Shown in pieces: positions 1 through 9,191 of a stretch of 20,616 nt of DNA (positions within the stretch are counted from its first letter, which is position 1; every line of letters begins with the position of its first letter). The DNA is taken from positions 1 to 20,616 of the forward strand of contig JAYMTA010001325.1 in the NCBI GenBank assembly GCA_036897625.1, in the 5' to 3' direction. The notes beneath the pieces were generated by a model. The model had not been told where the DNA came from and made no database searches. It was given only the letters and a program-made list of their open reading frames with translations. The position numbers and the translations under genes were made by a program. Source of the DNA: Pelargonium cotyledonis (lineage: Eukaryota > Streptophyta > Magnoliopsida > Geraniales > Geraniaceae).

Positions 1-229
1 GTGCGGGGGGGATGTGGGGGGGGGGGGGGGGAGTGGGAGAATGGGGTTTTCGAGAACATTATGGATCAGATTCGGAGCTGTGGTGCGTCGCTTCAACAAT
101 GGATGAGGACACAGGTATGCCTGGATACGGAGGTGGCAGAGAAGATCGGGAGTGGTTGCTCGGATACTCGGGCAAATTACTTGTAAATATTGAGGACTCA
201 GGAGACGTATTAGAAACAAAGAGCGAAAG

Positions 230-1870
230 TCAGTTGGCTGAAGGATGGGGATTTGAATACCCGATTTTTTCATGTTTCTGCTTCGTCCTGCATGAGGCAG
301 AATCAGATAGTGCAGTTGAAGGATGAGCATGGGGATTGGGTTAGGGAGAAGGTAGCTTTGGAGAGACTGATACAAGATCATTTTATTCGAATGACTAGAG
401 CCGGGGTGGTGGAGGAGTAGGAAGTCATGGAGTTGTTAGAACTGATTGTCTCGCAAGAGCATAATGCTTTGCTCGGTAGATGTTTTGAGGAAGTTGAGAT
501 CAAACAAGCTCTTATGAAGATGAATCCGAACAAAGCTCCGGGTCTAGATGGGCTTACTCTAGGGTTCTATCAGCAAAATTGGACGGTGGTGCGGCAGAAG
601 GTGGTGTCGGCCTGCTTGGGGTGTCTGAATTCATGTTCGTTTCCTATAGGTATGAATGATGAGAGTTTGGTTCTTATCCCGAAGAAGGTGTCGCGCGGAG
701 AGAGTGGTTGAATTTCGCCCTATTGCCCTATGTAACGTAATATATAAGTTGGTGTCCAAGGTGCTTGCTAATCATCTTAAATTGGTGATAGACGACATAA
801 TTTCAGAGGAGCATAGTGCTTTTATTCAAGGTCGTTTAATTACTGATAATGTTTGTGTTGCAAATGAGACGATTCATTGGATCGGCCGACACGGGCTCGG
901 CAAGAATGGGTGGATGGCGGTGAAATTGGAAATGGCGAAGGCGTACGACAGAGTTGAATGGAGCTATTTACGTGAGGTAATGACGAGGATGGGTTTTGCA
1001 GTTTCATTTATTAATCTGATTATGCTTTGTGTTACTACATCTCAATTTGTGTTGATGTGAATGGTAATTTGTTGGAGGGCTTTACTCCTGAGAGAGGTCT
1101 CCGTCAGAGAGACTCGTTGTTTCCTTTTTTATTTGTGATTTGTGCAGAAGGGTTGTCGAGACTAATAAAGAGTAAGGATAGGTGTGGGGTGTGGAAGGGG
1201 GTGCGGGTGGCTGTGGGATGCCCGCAGGTATCGCATTTATTTTTTTGCAGATGATTCAATTTTATTTTGTTAGGCTACGGGAGAGGCGACGTTACATATT
1301 AAAGATTTCTTGGCAACTTATGAACGTGCTTCAGGAAAAAAGGTGAATTATGATAAATCGTCTGTGTTCTTTAGCCCATCAACAAAGAAGGAGATTCGAG
1401 ACACGGTGATTGCGCAACTAGGTGTGGAGGAGGCGTATGGGTTTGGTTCCTATTTGGGGGTGCCGATTGGGGTAGGGAGGAGGAAGTGTAGGGTGTCTAA
1501 CAAAGTCTTAGATAAGGCCCGAAACCGAATAGGGGGATGGAGTCAGAGGATGTTATCTGGGGCGGATAAGGAGGTCCTTTTAAATTTGGTGGCACAAGCT
1601 TTGCCTACCTACCTTATGAGCATATATTTGTTGCTGAAAGGTATTTCGAATACTCTGGAGAGACTTTGGAATGCTTATTGGTGGGGGTCGAAGGGTCGAG
1701 GTAGGAGAGCCCTACATTGGAAGTGTTGGGATAGATTGAGTCGGAGTAAACTTGAGGGAGGTCTGGGGTTTCAAAGTATTAAGGAGTTCAATGTTGCTTT
1801 ATTGGGTAAACAAGGATGGCATCTTATTTTGGCTCCCAATTCGTTGTTTTCAAGGGTGATGAGAGGGTAG
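230..1870 (+). pseudogene. LINE reverse transcriptase remnant
   Basis: Family landmarks appear in order: a WLKDGDLNTRFFH stretch near 237-275, NKAPGLDGLT near 526-555, FRPIALCNVIYKLVSKVLANHLK split over 713-780, SAFIQGRLITDN near 817-850, a KAYDRVEW motif near 936-960, GLRQRDSLFPFLFVICAEGLSRLI near 1096-1170, and the FADDS catalytic motif at 1244-1258. A SYLGVPIG-type thumb region follows near 1447-1470. The reading frame shifts near 690-710, near 1030-1060 and before 1244. There are in-frame stops at 418-420 and just after the FADDS motif. The motif A aspartate, normally LDM, reads LEM here. The protein would copy LINE RNA at a nicked target; this copy cannot. Confidence 0.9.
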
Positions 1871-2533
1871 TATTACCTGTCTAGAAATTTTTTGGAGGCG
1901 GAGTTAGGGGCAAATCTGAGCTATATGTAGAGGTCTTTTATGGAGGCTCAAGAGATTCTTCGTTCCCGTACAAGGTACCGAATCGGGAATGGTCGAGAGG
2001 TTCAGATTTTTAAGGATAAGTGGTCAGGTGTTGAATGCAGACTGCAAAGGGACGGGTGGTTCGGGGACGCTGGACAGCGGGGCAGAAGAGCCGGGGATAG
2101 GCCACCAAGACAGGTGGTGGACCTGTTTGTGGACGGAGTAAGGAGGTGGGATGAGGAGAAGTTGGTTCAGTTATTCGGGGAGAAAGTTTGTTCGATAATT
2201 AGTGACATTCCGCTTAGTTATGGGGAGGCGGATGACAACATTTATTAGGAATTGGAAAATGATGGCATTTACTCGGTTCGAAGTGCTTATAAGGAATTAA
2301 GGTCAGAGGTAGTTGATGAAGATCGCCGAGTGGTGTGGAAAGGCGTGTGGGAGGCTCGAGTTCAACCTAAGGTCAAAATCTTTTGGTGGCGGTTGCTCTC
2401 GAATTGTCTTTCGGTTAATGCGTGTTTGAATGAGAAGGGCGCGAGTGTTGATCGGAATTGCCCATTATGTAATAATGGTGATGAAACTATAGAACATGTT
2501 CTCATGGGGTGTCCAGAGTCGAATCAACTATAG
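1871..2533 (+). pseudogene. LINE ORF2 connection and zinc-binding (zf-RVT) remnant
   Basis: The stretch continues the frame of the RT thumb. It contains RIGNGREVQIFKDKW (about 1978-2022), normal for plant LINE ORF2, then EARVQPKVKIFWWRLL and a CPLCNNGDETIEHVLMGC cysteine-histidine cluster near 2458-2512, the zf-RVT signature. Stops at 1928-1930 and 2246-2248 are both TAG. Both sit where this family usually has tryptophan, so they look like TGG to TAG transitions. The part has no known activity without the rest of ORF2. Confidence 0.85.
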
Positions 2534-2837
2534 AGGAATGCGAGCTCGGGCTTACCAACGATGAGGACGTCGTCGGTTTGGGAATGGTTCAAAACTCTAC
2601 AATCCTAGGTATCGTTACCAAAATTGGCTCTCTGTATGCATATTGGTTGGGGTTTATGGTGTAAGAGGAATTTAGTTGTCTGGGAAAATCAAACCATGTC
2701 TTTGGAGGGGGTTTGGAGAATGATTGAAGGAACAAAATCAGGGTAGGAGGAGGTTGTCCAGACGGACCCAGTGGAGGCGGTGGGTCGGATTGGAGGAGGG
2801 GCGGTGGGTCTGCGTACAGGAGCTGGGGGGATGCTGC

Positions 2838-3263
2838 CAGGTTCGATAGTTATCAAGACGGATGGGGCTCTTTTTGAAGGGCTCGGGTATGAAGGGGTGG
2901 TGGTGGGTGGAGGGTCCAGATGGGGTGAAGTTGGGTGGCGGGTGTCGGAGATAGTCCGGTAAGCCCGAGTCGGTAAGGTTGGTGGAGGGGATGGCTGTCC
3001 GGGAGGCATTGAAGTGGGCCTCGGGGAAAGGATGGAGCTCGATCACAGTGTGTAGTAATGCTCAAAGTGTTGTTTCAGATCTCGCGCTAGGATCCAAAAT
3101 GCCAAATTTTTATGGAATGATTTTGGCGGATTGTAGGTCGTTAGCTTCGTTATTTGAGAGTGTCAAATAATCTTTTGTACCTAAGTCAGCGAATGTAGTA
3201 GCTCACTCTTTAGCTCGAGCTTCTAGTTCTAGGTCTGGCTTATACTCATGGAATACTCCGTAG
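2838..3263 (+). pseudogene. LINE C-terminal RNase H remnant
   Basis: The start is a DGA-type motif (IKTDGALFEG, near 2851-2880). After a frame change, EGMAVREALKWA (near 2982-3017) supplies the glutamate block. Then SNAQSVVSDLALGSKMPNF appears where family members usually have a catalytic aspartate before AQ; here it is asparagine. After an in-frame stop at 3168-3170 the frame resumes with VPKSANVVAHSLARASS (about 3177-3227), carrying the conserved histidine, and ends with a stop at 3261-3263. In plant L1-type LINEs this domain removes RNA from the RNA-DNA hybrid. The copy is dead, with catalytic and reading-frame damage. Confidence 0.85.
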
Positions 3264-3351
3264 TTCCCGTCCGGATTATTGTGTGCTTGATTATCTTAAT
3301 ACAACTAGTTGTTTCCATAAAAAAAAAAATAATTCTACAAATAGTTTAGGA

Positions 3352-3746
3352 GGAGTATTCACACATGTATTTCATTTACATGTATTTTTCATGTGTTTGG
3401 TATAACTAATGAAAATGTGTACGGTATAATATGGATATTTTTCAATGTTACAATATATTTACTTACATTTATCGATTTATATGAAGAAAAATTATTTTTA
3501 CGATTTTTACGTATTTAAACGTTTATGAGTTTTACATTAACAAGTTGTAAAAGTTTATTATAATACGTCAAATCTTACGGAAAAAATTTAATCGATTTTT
3601 TCGGAAAATCTATAACAAAATAGGTACAAAATATTAACATTGGTAATAAATTCATTAAAATATTGAAACTTATCCATTTTCTACCCTAAACATTTTCATT
3701 ACAAATATGAAATACATGTGAAAATACATGGAAAAATACATATTCC
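3352..3746. mobile_element. Fold-back MITE, about 395 bp, class uncertain
   Basis: Bases 3352-3460 and the reverse complement of about 3648-3746 align over some 100 bp. Shared blocks include ACATGTATTTTTCATG / CCATGTATTTTCACATG, CTAATGAAAATGTG / GTAATGAAAATGTT, and ATGGATATTTTTCAAT / ATGGATAAGTTTCAAT. The arms enclose an AT-rich core of about 190 bp without coding potential. Proposed termini are GGAGTATTC and GGAATATG. The TTTGGTATAA stretch recalls Tourist-type elements. I cannot identify a clear target duplication, so class and exact ends are open. It lies 22 bp downstream of the LINE tail. Confidence 0.7.
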
Positions 3747-3949
3747 AATATTTTATAATAAACAATTTTTTAGAGTAATTATGAATTATAAACCACGTTA
3801 ATACTATTTTTTAATTTGTAAACTAATTTTTACTCTAGATTAATTTTTAAACTCCAATATATACTAAAATAAATAATTATCTCAATTTTTTTGTACTTGA
3901 TGATACCCAAAATGTCATAAATTAAAACGACAAATGACAAGACGACATA

Positions 3950-4157
3950 TGTGACACGTTTTTTTTATTATTATTAGCAACGAGACATCATACTCGAAGT
4001 AACAATGTTTCTCACTCCACAAAGGGGGCATCACCCTTAATCCCACCCTACAAACCCCAACACATACCGTCGACAAGGAGGCTCGAACATGAGATCTCAT
4101 AGAAAATTTAAAGTGTTTTAACCACTTGAACCTAACAATATGTCTTTGTTGTGACAC
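3950..4157 (-). mobile_element. tRNA-type SINE with 8-bp target duplication
   Basis: TGTGACAC occurs at 3950-3957 and again at 4150-4157, bracketing a body of 192 bp. On the minus strand the body begins near a pol III A-box-like sequence (TTCAAGTGGTTA, plus-strand 4119-4130). About 30 nt later a B-box-like sequence follows (GTTCGAGCCTCC, plus-strand 4077-4088). It ends with a TAATAATAATAAAAAAAA tail at 3959-3976. Box order, spacing, small size, A-rich tail and flanking duplication are what the SINE class requires. It codes for nothing; LINE machinery would have mobilised it. Confidence 0.8.
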
Positions 4158-5628
4158 CCCATTATAAAAGACTGAACGCCTCAACAAAAATGAAACCTTT
4201 AGTAATTTGAAGATTGCATGAGTGATGACGTCCCACAACATTCAAGTAGGAGACCCACCCGTTCGGCCATGCGGGGGAGCCATGACCTAGTTTGTTTGAG
4301 CTTTCTCAAGTAGCAAATGCCAACCTAATGAATATCTGCTCCGTACTCAATTGTGTTAGCTTGAACAAGTGTGAGACTTATTCATTGGGTTGCTAAAACT
4401 TGCTTTCGTTAGAACTACATGTATAAACTTTGTGTCAAACACCCGCGAAGGTGCTCTCATTCCCTAAAGGAAACAAGTTGCCAATGCTTCAAGAGAGAAC
4501 ATGTTGCTCTAAGCTATGACTTCAACTCGCATTTCTCTAATGGAGCTCTTGCTCTATCAATGTTGTGACCTCTTATCGTTGCTCCAAGAAAAGGAGATAT
4601 AGTTTCTCTCTCAATGTCGCAGCCTCAAAGGGTCATGCATCAACCTCAACTCATTTATCTAAGAAAAGAATTCTATGTTTCTCCCTAATGTCGCGACCTC
4701 AAAAATTTATATTTCTGCCTCATGTCACAACCTCATTCCAATGTATAGACATTATTAATATATCATATAAGAACAATCACACTCCATTCTCTCCTGTCGA
4801 TTGACCCTTGATTGCTTCTTTATCTCGAACATCCATCTTCTGAGAAATAAGACAAATATGTGAAAGCCCCAAAAAACTCTGAAAAGCATTGTGAGATCCT
4901 CAAGGAAGGGAACAACACTTATCTTCTGTAAGAAGCTCCAAGGTTCCTAAGGAGGATCAAAACACTTATCTCTTAGAAGGGATTCCAAGGTCAACAATAC
5001 TTGTCTCACACCTTGAGCATTTACTCTATAGCATTACACTTTTTAGTTTAGATTCTTACTCTCACGTTTAAGGTGATGTCTGGTAACAAATCCAGATTTG
5101 CTGCTTAGCAATATACGCTACCTTGTGCAAGCAATAAATTTCAAACCAAGATTCAGGGAGCTTCCAAGTTACTGGACTTTGCACACGTGAATAAGGCGAC
5201 AAATACACTCTAATGTGATTATATGTGACTAAGTCAAATGATCAGGCACATCAATGGATTGTTTTATTGAAACGAGTTGAAAGCCTTTAATTGTACATCT
5301 AATAACCCCGCACAATAATTAACAATATTGGTATCCAAAAATCCAAACCCTATGCAATCATTTTTCTTTCACAAGGGGAGACATGTGGGTTCCTTCAGGA
5401 TTGTCATGCTCGTTTGATGTTAGGCTTTATTTATTGCTCATTTTTCACATGGCTCTAGCTCCTTTGTGAATTTTATGGCGCTAACTTTTTGGTGTTTATC
5501 CGTGTAAGGATTTGAGTTTCTTTCCTGATGCGGTGAAGGCTAATTCATCTCTTGTGGTGAGTTGTTTCTTGAGCATTATGGAGCTTCTTTGGTCCTTCGA
5601 TTATCTTGTTAGATCATGTCTATAGCTG
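4158..5628. other. Unclassified intergenic DNA, repeat-like
   Basis: I see no convincing gene here. The stretch 4559-4735 holds four degenerate copies of a short unit like AATGTCGCGACCTCA (near 4559, 4612, 4686 and 4720) at irregular spacing. A second loose repeat, AACACTTATCTT or similar, recurs near 4914, 4963 and 4998. Bases 5380-5625 look like old mobile-element sequence but match nothing I can name. One frame is open over 79 codons at 4565-4804, but it runs through the short repeats and looks fortuitous. Confidence 0.5.
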
Positions 5629-5885
5629 GTTCCGAACTATTTTTGTTTTGTTTTAAATCATGAGATTTCTAAGCAGGCTCGCACTTTCGCGATGGATACA
5701 TTTAAGTTATTCGACCATAACCAGACTAATTCTCATTCGAGACTTAGTCGCAGGGTTAAAGATTTCTCATCTCTCCCTCACATGTGTGTTGAGTGGGGAT
5801 CGAAATCAAAAGTTCTTTCCACTCACGCAGGTTCAGACCCAGTGCACTAACTGTGGCACACTCAGTGGGTGTTCCGAACTATTTT
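5629..5885 (-). mobile_element. tRNA-type SINE with 15-bp target duplication
   Basis: GTTCCGAACTATTTT occurs at 5629-5643 and 5871-5885, bracketing a 227-bp body. On the minus strand an A-box-like TAGTGCACTGG (plus-strand 5839-5849), which fits TRGYNNANNNG, is followed about 32 nt later by a B-box-like ATTTCGATCCCC (plus-strand 5795-5806). The far end is an A-rich TAAAACAAAACA tail just inside the 5629 duplication. The sequence differs from the SINE at 3958-4149, so it is a different family. The long, still perfect duplication suggests a fairly recent insertion. Confidence 0.82.
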
Positions 5886-5966
5886 CAATAGAGATAATTA
5901 TGTTTTTTTTTCTTCTTAAAATAGAAGCTAGACTTGTCATTTTTTCCTTGTTGGGCTCTGGTCTAA

Positions 5967-7032
5967 GGCTATGTTTGGTACGTAGGAATGAGATGGAATT
6001 AAATGCTCATTCCAACATTTTTATTCCTTTCCTATGTTTGGTAGAAGTGGGAATAGCTGGAAAACTCATTCCATGAGTAGAGCTCATTCCAGCTTTTCCT
6101 TGAAACCTGATTTCTCTTCATAGTCTAAGAAATGCTCATTCCAACTTACGATGCAATGAAAATTTTAATGTAATTTACCAAAACGCCATTATCTATAATT
6201 ATAAAATTCATTTCGTTTCAATATATATATTTTTCATTTAATACGTGATACATAAAATAAACTTAAACAATATATTTTTAATTTGTGATGATAAAATAAT
6301 AAAAACGATTCAATGACATAAGAAAACTCACACTTGTGAATTAAGTTTTAAATTGCTTAAACAATACACATGCCAATTTGACTTGTAAAAAACATATTGT
6401 TTTTTAAAATTTCATTTGTAAGTAAGATGATACCATTAAAGTGAATGGAAAAAAATAACTTATTTGATTGAAATAATATACGAAAATTACACATGTAAAT
6501 TAATTTTGAAATTGTTTAAACTGGTATATATATATATATATATATATGGGTTTTAAAAACTATAGTTTTGAAATTTAAATTTTAAATAAGTGAACCTTAA
6601 GAAATTAATCGACAAAACAACTTATTAAGTTACAATAACATTACGATATTCACATATGCAAATTAAGTTTTAAATTTTTTTGAACAATACACACGTAAAT
6701 ACGCGTTTTGAGAGACAACATTATTAAATTATGTTTAATTAATAAGTTATTGTTGTTGTTGTTGTTGATAATAATAATATAAGATATTCAAGTTGAAATC
6801 ATTAAAACTATAAAAAAAATGATTTAACACATTTTTACTTTAATATATACAAATAATTGTAGTAATAAAATTTTCGATCTACACAAAAAAAAAAAAAGTT
6901 TTCAACCTAAATTGAAATTTTATTCTAATTTTATACCAAACACATGACATGGAATTACCATTCTGCCTAGAAAAACATTTTGGATGGAATGTTTATTCCA
7001 TTCCTTTCCGTTACTGCGTACGAAACGTAACC
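5967..7032. mobile_element. Tourist/PIF-Harbinger-type non-autonomous element with TAA target duplication
   Basis: The left end GGCTATGTTTGGTACG and the right end CGTACGAAACGTAACC (reverse complement GGTTACGTTTCGTACG) are imperfect terminal inverted repeats. TAA flanks them at 5964-5966 and 7033-7035, the target length and sequence typical of PIF/Harbinger. Similarity between the arms continues inwards for about 60 bp through the ATTCC-rich stretches. At 1066 bp it is long for a MITE. It is very AT-rich and encodes no transposase that I can see. Its interior carries tandem repeats, listed separately. Confidence 0.88.
6311..6705 (+). repeat. Three degenerate tandem repeats of about 160 bp inside the Harbinger-type element
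   Basis: The block made of a CACAxxTG motif, AATTAAGTTTTAAATT and a GTTTAAAC-like or TTGAACAATACACAxG run recurs with AATTAA starts at 6339, 6498 and 6661, spacings of 159 and 163 bp. The sequence before each start also aligns: AACTTATTTGATTGAAATAA in unit two against AACTTATTAAGTTACAATAA in unit three. The units have diverged well and hold no open frame. A TA microsatellite lies at about 6524-6546 and a TTG run near 6751-6767. Confidence 0.7.
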
Positions 7033-7035
7033 TAA

Positions 7036-7774
7036 TATCCTCCTCCTTGTTTTGCTGATTGTTTAAAAAAGTAAGTAAATAGAAGACTTTGCTTTAAGGT
7101 GGTTTAGAAAGGGTAAAAAAAAAAAAAAAAAAAAACTTGTGCAGTACGTGTGAACTTAATAGCAACTATAATGCCTAACTCATATTTAATCAAACTCCAT
7201 AACAGAAATGGTACCATATTTGATATTCCTAGGGGCTAGGCCCCATCACCCACCAAAAGTCCAATGTAAGTTAAATTTGAGAACCCTTTTTAGACATTTT
7301 CGAACAAACAAAAGTATAATCCTCTAACAAATCAATTTATGTTAGTTATTGGGAAATTTGGCTTTGTTTGCGTTTTCGACGGCTTTAGATTACATAATCA
7401 AAAGATAAATATAGCTAATTAAAATATAATTTATTTGAGTATCAATAAAAAGCATCTAATAAAATTATGATCACTTCCACAAGCCAGTTCTTATCCCTGT
7501 ATATATGATAATCATAAATGATAATAATTAACTATTATTAAGGAATGTGATGACATCAATTATGTTAATAAACAAAAATTATGATGATCCTTCTAAAAGC
7601 GTACCACTTGCAACTCTAATCATTTACTAATATATGATTTTAAAAATAATTTACATAGATATAAAATTAGTGTGCACTTCACATTCATATCAATATCAAA
7701 ACCATTGTTGCATTGGAAGTCATTTTTTATTATAGGCAAATTACTTGTCACATTAAGCTTATTGGAATAAGAAT
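7036..7774. other. AT-rich intergenic DNA with a 21-A run
   Basis: No gene or classifiable element is visible. A 21-base A run at 7115-7135 could be the tail of an old retroposon, but I found no matching target duplication or recognisable body upstream. The reverse-strand open frame at 7620-7859 crosses into the hAT-like element and has no coding character. Confidence 0.5.
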
Positions 7775-8322
7775 TTAGCGCTGACAATTTGTGTCGTAAC
7801 TCGTGACACGACACGAAATTAAGCATGTTTGAGTTCATTTTAAACCGGTTCATGTTCAATTTCTCAACTGAAAATACGTTTTACAATCTTGTCGGGTTCA
7901 TATCAAACCATCGTAACCCGCATAATTTGTTTAATTAAACAGGTTCTTATGATCCGTTTATTATCCAACCCGTTTAGAATTTATGATTTGTTGTATCCTT
8001 CTAGACATGATATTTGTTCTTGAATATTTATATGCCAATGTCTTTTAAACAGGTAATTAGGTCAACAATAACTTATTTAAGCTAATCTTATTGTGTCAAA
8101 TTTAAGCTCATTTATATAATCGTGTTGTGTCGATATAAACCTGAATATTAAACGTGTCTTCCAGGGTAAATAGGCCGTGTACTTCAACCTCTTAATAAAT
8201 AGATCGTTTCCGTGTTGACTCATTTAATAGAATACTAAACTTTTAACACGACTCGAGTACGACCCATGACTTTCAACACGACTCGAGTACGAACAACGAA
8301 TGTGAATTGCCACCCAACTCTA
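7775..8322. mobile_element. hAT-like non-autonomous element, ends approximate
   Basis: The left end TAGCGCTGACAATTTGTGTCG and the right end, read on the minus strand as TAGAGTTGGGTGGCAATTCAC, both match the TAG..TGNCAATTC form seen at the ends of a widespread plant repeat. The interior is rich in CGTGACACGACACG, AACCCG and CGGGTTC words, also typical of it. I could not find a matching 8-bp target duplication, so the copy is probably old. The hAT assignment rests on remembered family character, not an alignment. The right end lies about 28 bp before the TATA box of the downstream gene. Confidence 0.5.
8241..8295 (+). repeat. Two-copy 30-bp tandem repeat in the TED7-like upstream region
   Basis: AACACGACTCGAGTACGA occurs at 8245-8262 and 8275-8292, with CTTTTAACACG and CTTTCAACACG before the two copies. 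The period is 30 bp. The repeat lies inside the right part of the hAT-like element and ends about 60 bp before the TATA box. Confidence 0.8.
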
Positions 8323-8350
8323 AACGTACTCATTTGGACAATAATTTAAG

Positions 8351-8358
8351 TATAAATA
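8351..8358 (+). promoter_or_regulatory. TATA box of the TED7-like gene
   Basis: TATAAATA is a full-consensus plant TATA box. It lies 85 bp before the ATG at 8436, which puts the transcription start near 8383-8390 and gives a 5' leader of about 50 nt. No upstream ATG is seen between the expected start and the ORF. I looked for a TERE-like CTTGAAAGCAA element of the tracheary programme within 280 bp upstream and did not see one. Confidence 0.8.
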
Positions 8359-8435
8359 GAGCCCTTCACCATTTCCAATTTCATCCATCTCTTGGTCATT
8401 AAAGTTCAATACTGTTTGTTTGCCATACGTGCAGC

Positions 8436-9023
8436 ATGGGTGGCTACTACTATTCTCCTCCTCCACCACAACCTTCCCCTCCTCAGACGTCGCCCTATCC
8501 ATACTACTCCCCTCCATCACCACCACCTCCTGCATGTGACATGATGAAGCCGCCTCCACCGCCACCACCTATGTGCAACCACACCATCCCAAATGCGCCG
8601 CCACCTAACGACACCGCGCCCCCACCACTGCCACCTCCATCCTGGCCACCAAATAATCACCATCCGCCTCCGTGGTACGGACCAGCACCGCAAGTAGCGT
8701 CCCCTCCCGGAGGCGGCGGAGACAACCACACGGTGATAATAGCGGTGTGCGTCTCACTCGGAGGCGTGTTCTTCCTGGCGTTCCTCGCCGCTGGACTGTT
8801 TTGCCTCGCTAAGAGGAGAAAGAAGACTATAATGGTTCCGGCGGCTGCTTGTTTGGATGTAGAGGAGCACCGGGTGGTGCAAGAGACCGTTACAACAGAG
8901 CCGTGCGGTGAACAAACTGTGACGGTTACGATCGAAGACGATGTGCACATCCACGAAGCCATAGAAGCTGGCGGTGAGGCTGCTAGTGGTTCACCAAGTC
9001 ATCATCACCATCATCACTCCTAA
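8436..9023 (+). CDS. TED7: TED7-like protein (tracheary element differentiation-related), proline-rich single-pass membrane protein
   Basis: The single exon encodes 195 aa. Residues 1-95 are extensin-like, with SPPPP and long proline runs, tyrosine clusters (YYY, YPYY) and three N-glycosylation sequons (N48, N58, N97). One membrane segment spans about 99-124, ending in the basic stop-transfer KRRKK (126-130). The cytosolic tail carries QTVTVTIEDDVHIHEAI (about 160-176), the signature I recall for TED6/TED7. It ends in a run of six histidines. Zinnia TED6 and TED7 are plasma-membrane proteins of xylem vessel cells that associate with secondary-wall cellulose synthase, so a role in secondary-wall building is inferred. 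The ATG has A at -3 and G at +4. There is no cleavable signal peptide, as in the family. It stands alone, with no neighbouring gene close by. Confidence 0.82.
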   Translation: MGGYYYSPPPPQPSPPQTSPYPYYSPPSPPPPACDMMKPPPPPPPMCNHTIPNAPPPNDTAPPPLPPPSWPPNNHHPPPWYGPAPQVASPPGGGGDNHTVIIAVCVSLGGVFFLAFLAAGLFCLAKRRKKTIMVPAAACLDVEEHRVVQETVTTEPCGEQTVTVTIEDDVHIHEAIEAGGEAASGSPSHHHHHHS

Positions 9024-9191
9024 GGCACATGATGATGTCAAATATTTACTATCATTTGTTTTTATTTTTGTGACTCAATTTGATTTTGTGTGTTGTGTAA
9101 CTTGTGATGATTTAGGGTTTACATGATGGGTCTCTTCCATGGCCATTGTATGCGAGGCAATAAGGAAAATCTTCGTACAGTGTGTGAGTGT

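Larger units (their letters stand above)
1..3329 (+). mobile_element. Decayed plant L1-type LINE (non-LTR retrotransposon), 5' end outside window
   Basis: The segment holds, in the right order for a plant LINE ORF2, an upstream linker (about 230-420), reverse transcriptase (427-1260), RT thumb/C-terminal part (1310-2248), a zf-RVT zinc-binding part (2252-2533) and an RNase H part (2838-3263). A short 3' UTR and an 11-A tail (3319-3329) follow. The reading frame changes several times and holds several stop codons, so it cannot make protein. The APE endonuclease and ORF1 would lie upstream, outside the window. The first 32 bases include a 16-base G run, which may be simple sequence or an assembly edge. 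No target duplication can be tested because the 5' end is missing. Confidence 0.93.

Noticed and set aside
1-32. G-rich start as a telomere or G-quadruplex regulatory site
   Set aside because: It is a single homopolymer G run at the window edge within LINE-type sequence, with no telomere repeat unit.
2689-3065. Reverse-strand proline-rich open frames opposite the LINE RNase H region
   Set aside because: They are antisense shadows of G-rich LINE sequence, with low-complexity proline content and no family motif.
3915-4241. 108-codon reverse-strand open frame
   Set aside because: It spans the SINE and both target duplications; a SINE is non-coding.
4559-4735. Irregular short repeats as a CRISPR-like array
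   Set aside because: Spacing is irregular, the units are degenerate, and the context is a plant nuclear genome.
5660-6076. 138-codon + open frame
   Set aside because: It starts inside the SINE body, crosses its target duplication and runs into the Harbinger-type element, so it is a chance frame over three unrelated pieces.
7115-7135. 21-A run as the tail of a retroposon
   Set aside because: No body, boxes or flanking duplication could be found; simple homopolymer growth is as likely.
8517-8962. Reverse-strand open frames opposite the TED7-like gene
   Set aside because: They mirror the proline codons of the real gene as Trp/Arg-rich sequence, a typical antisense shadow.
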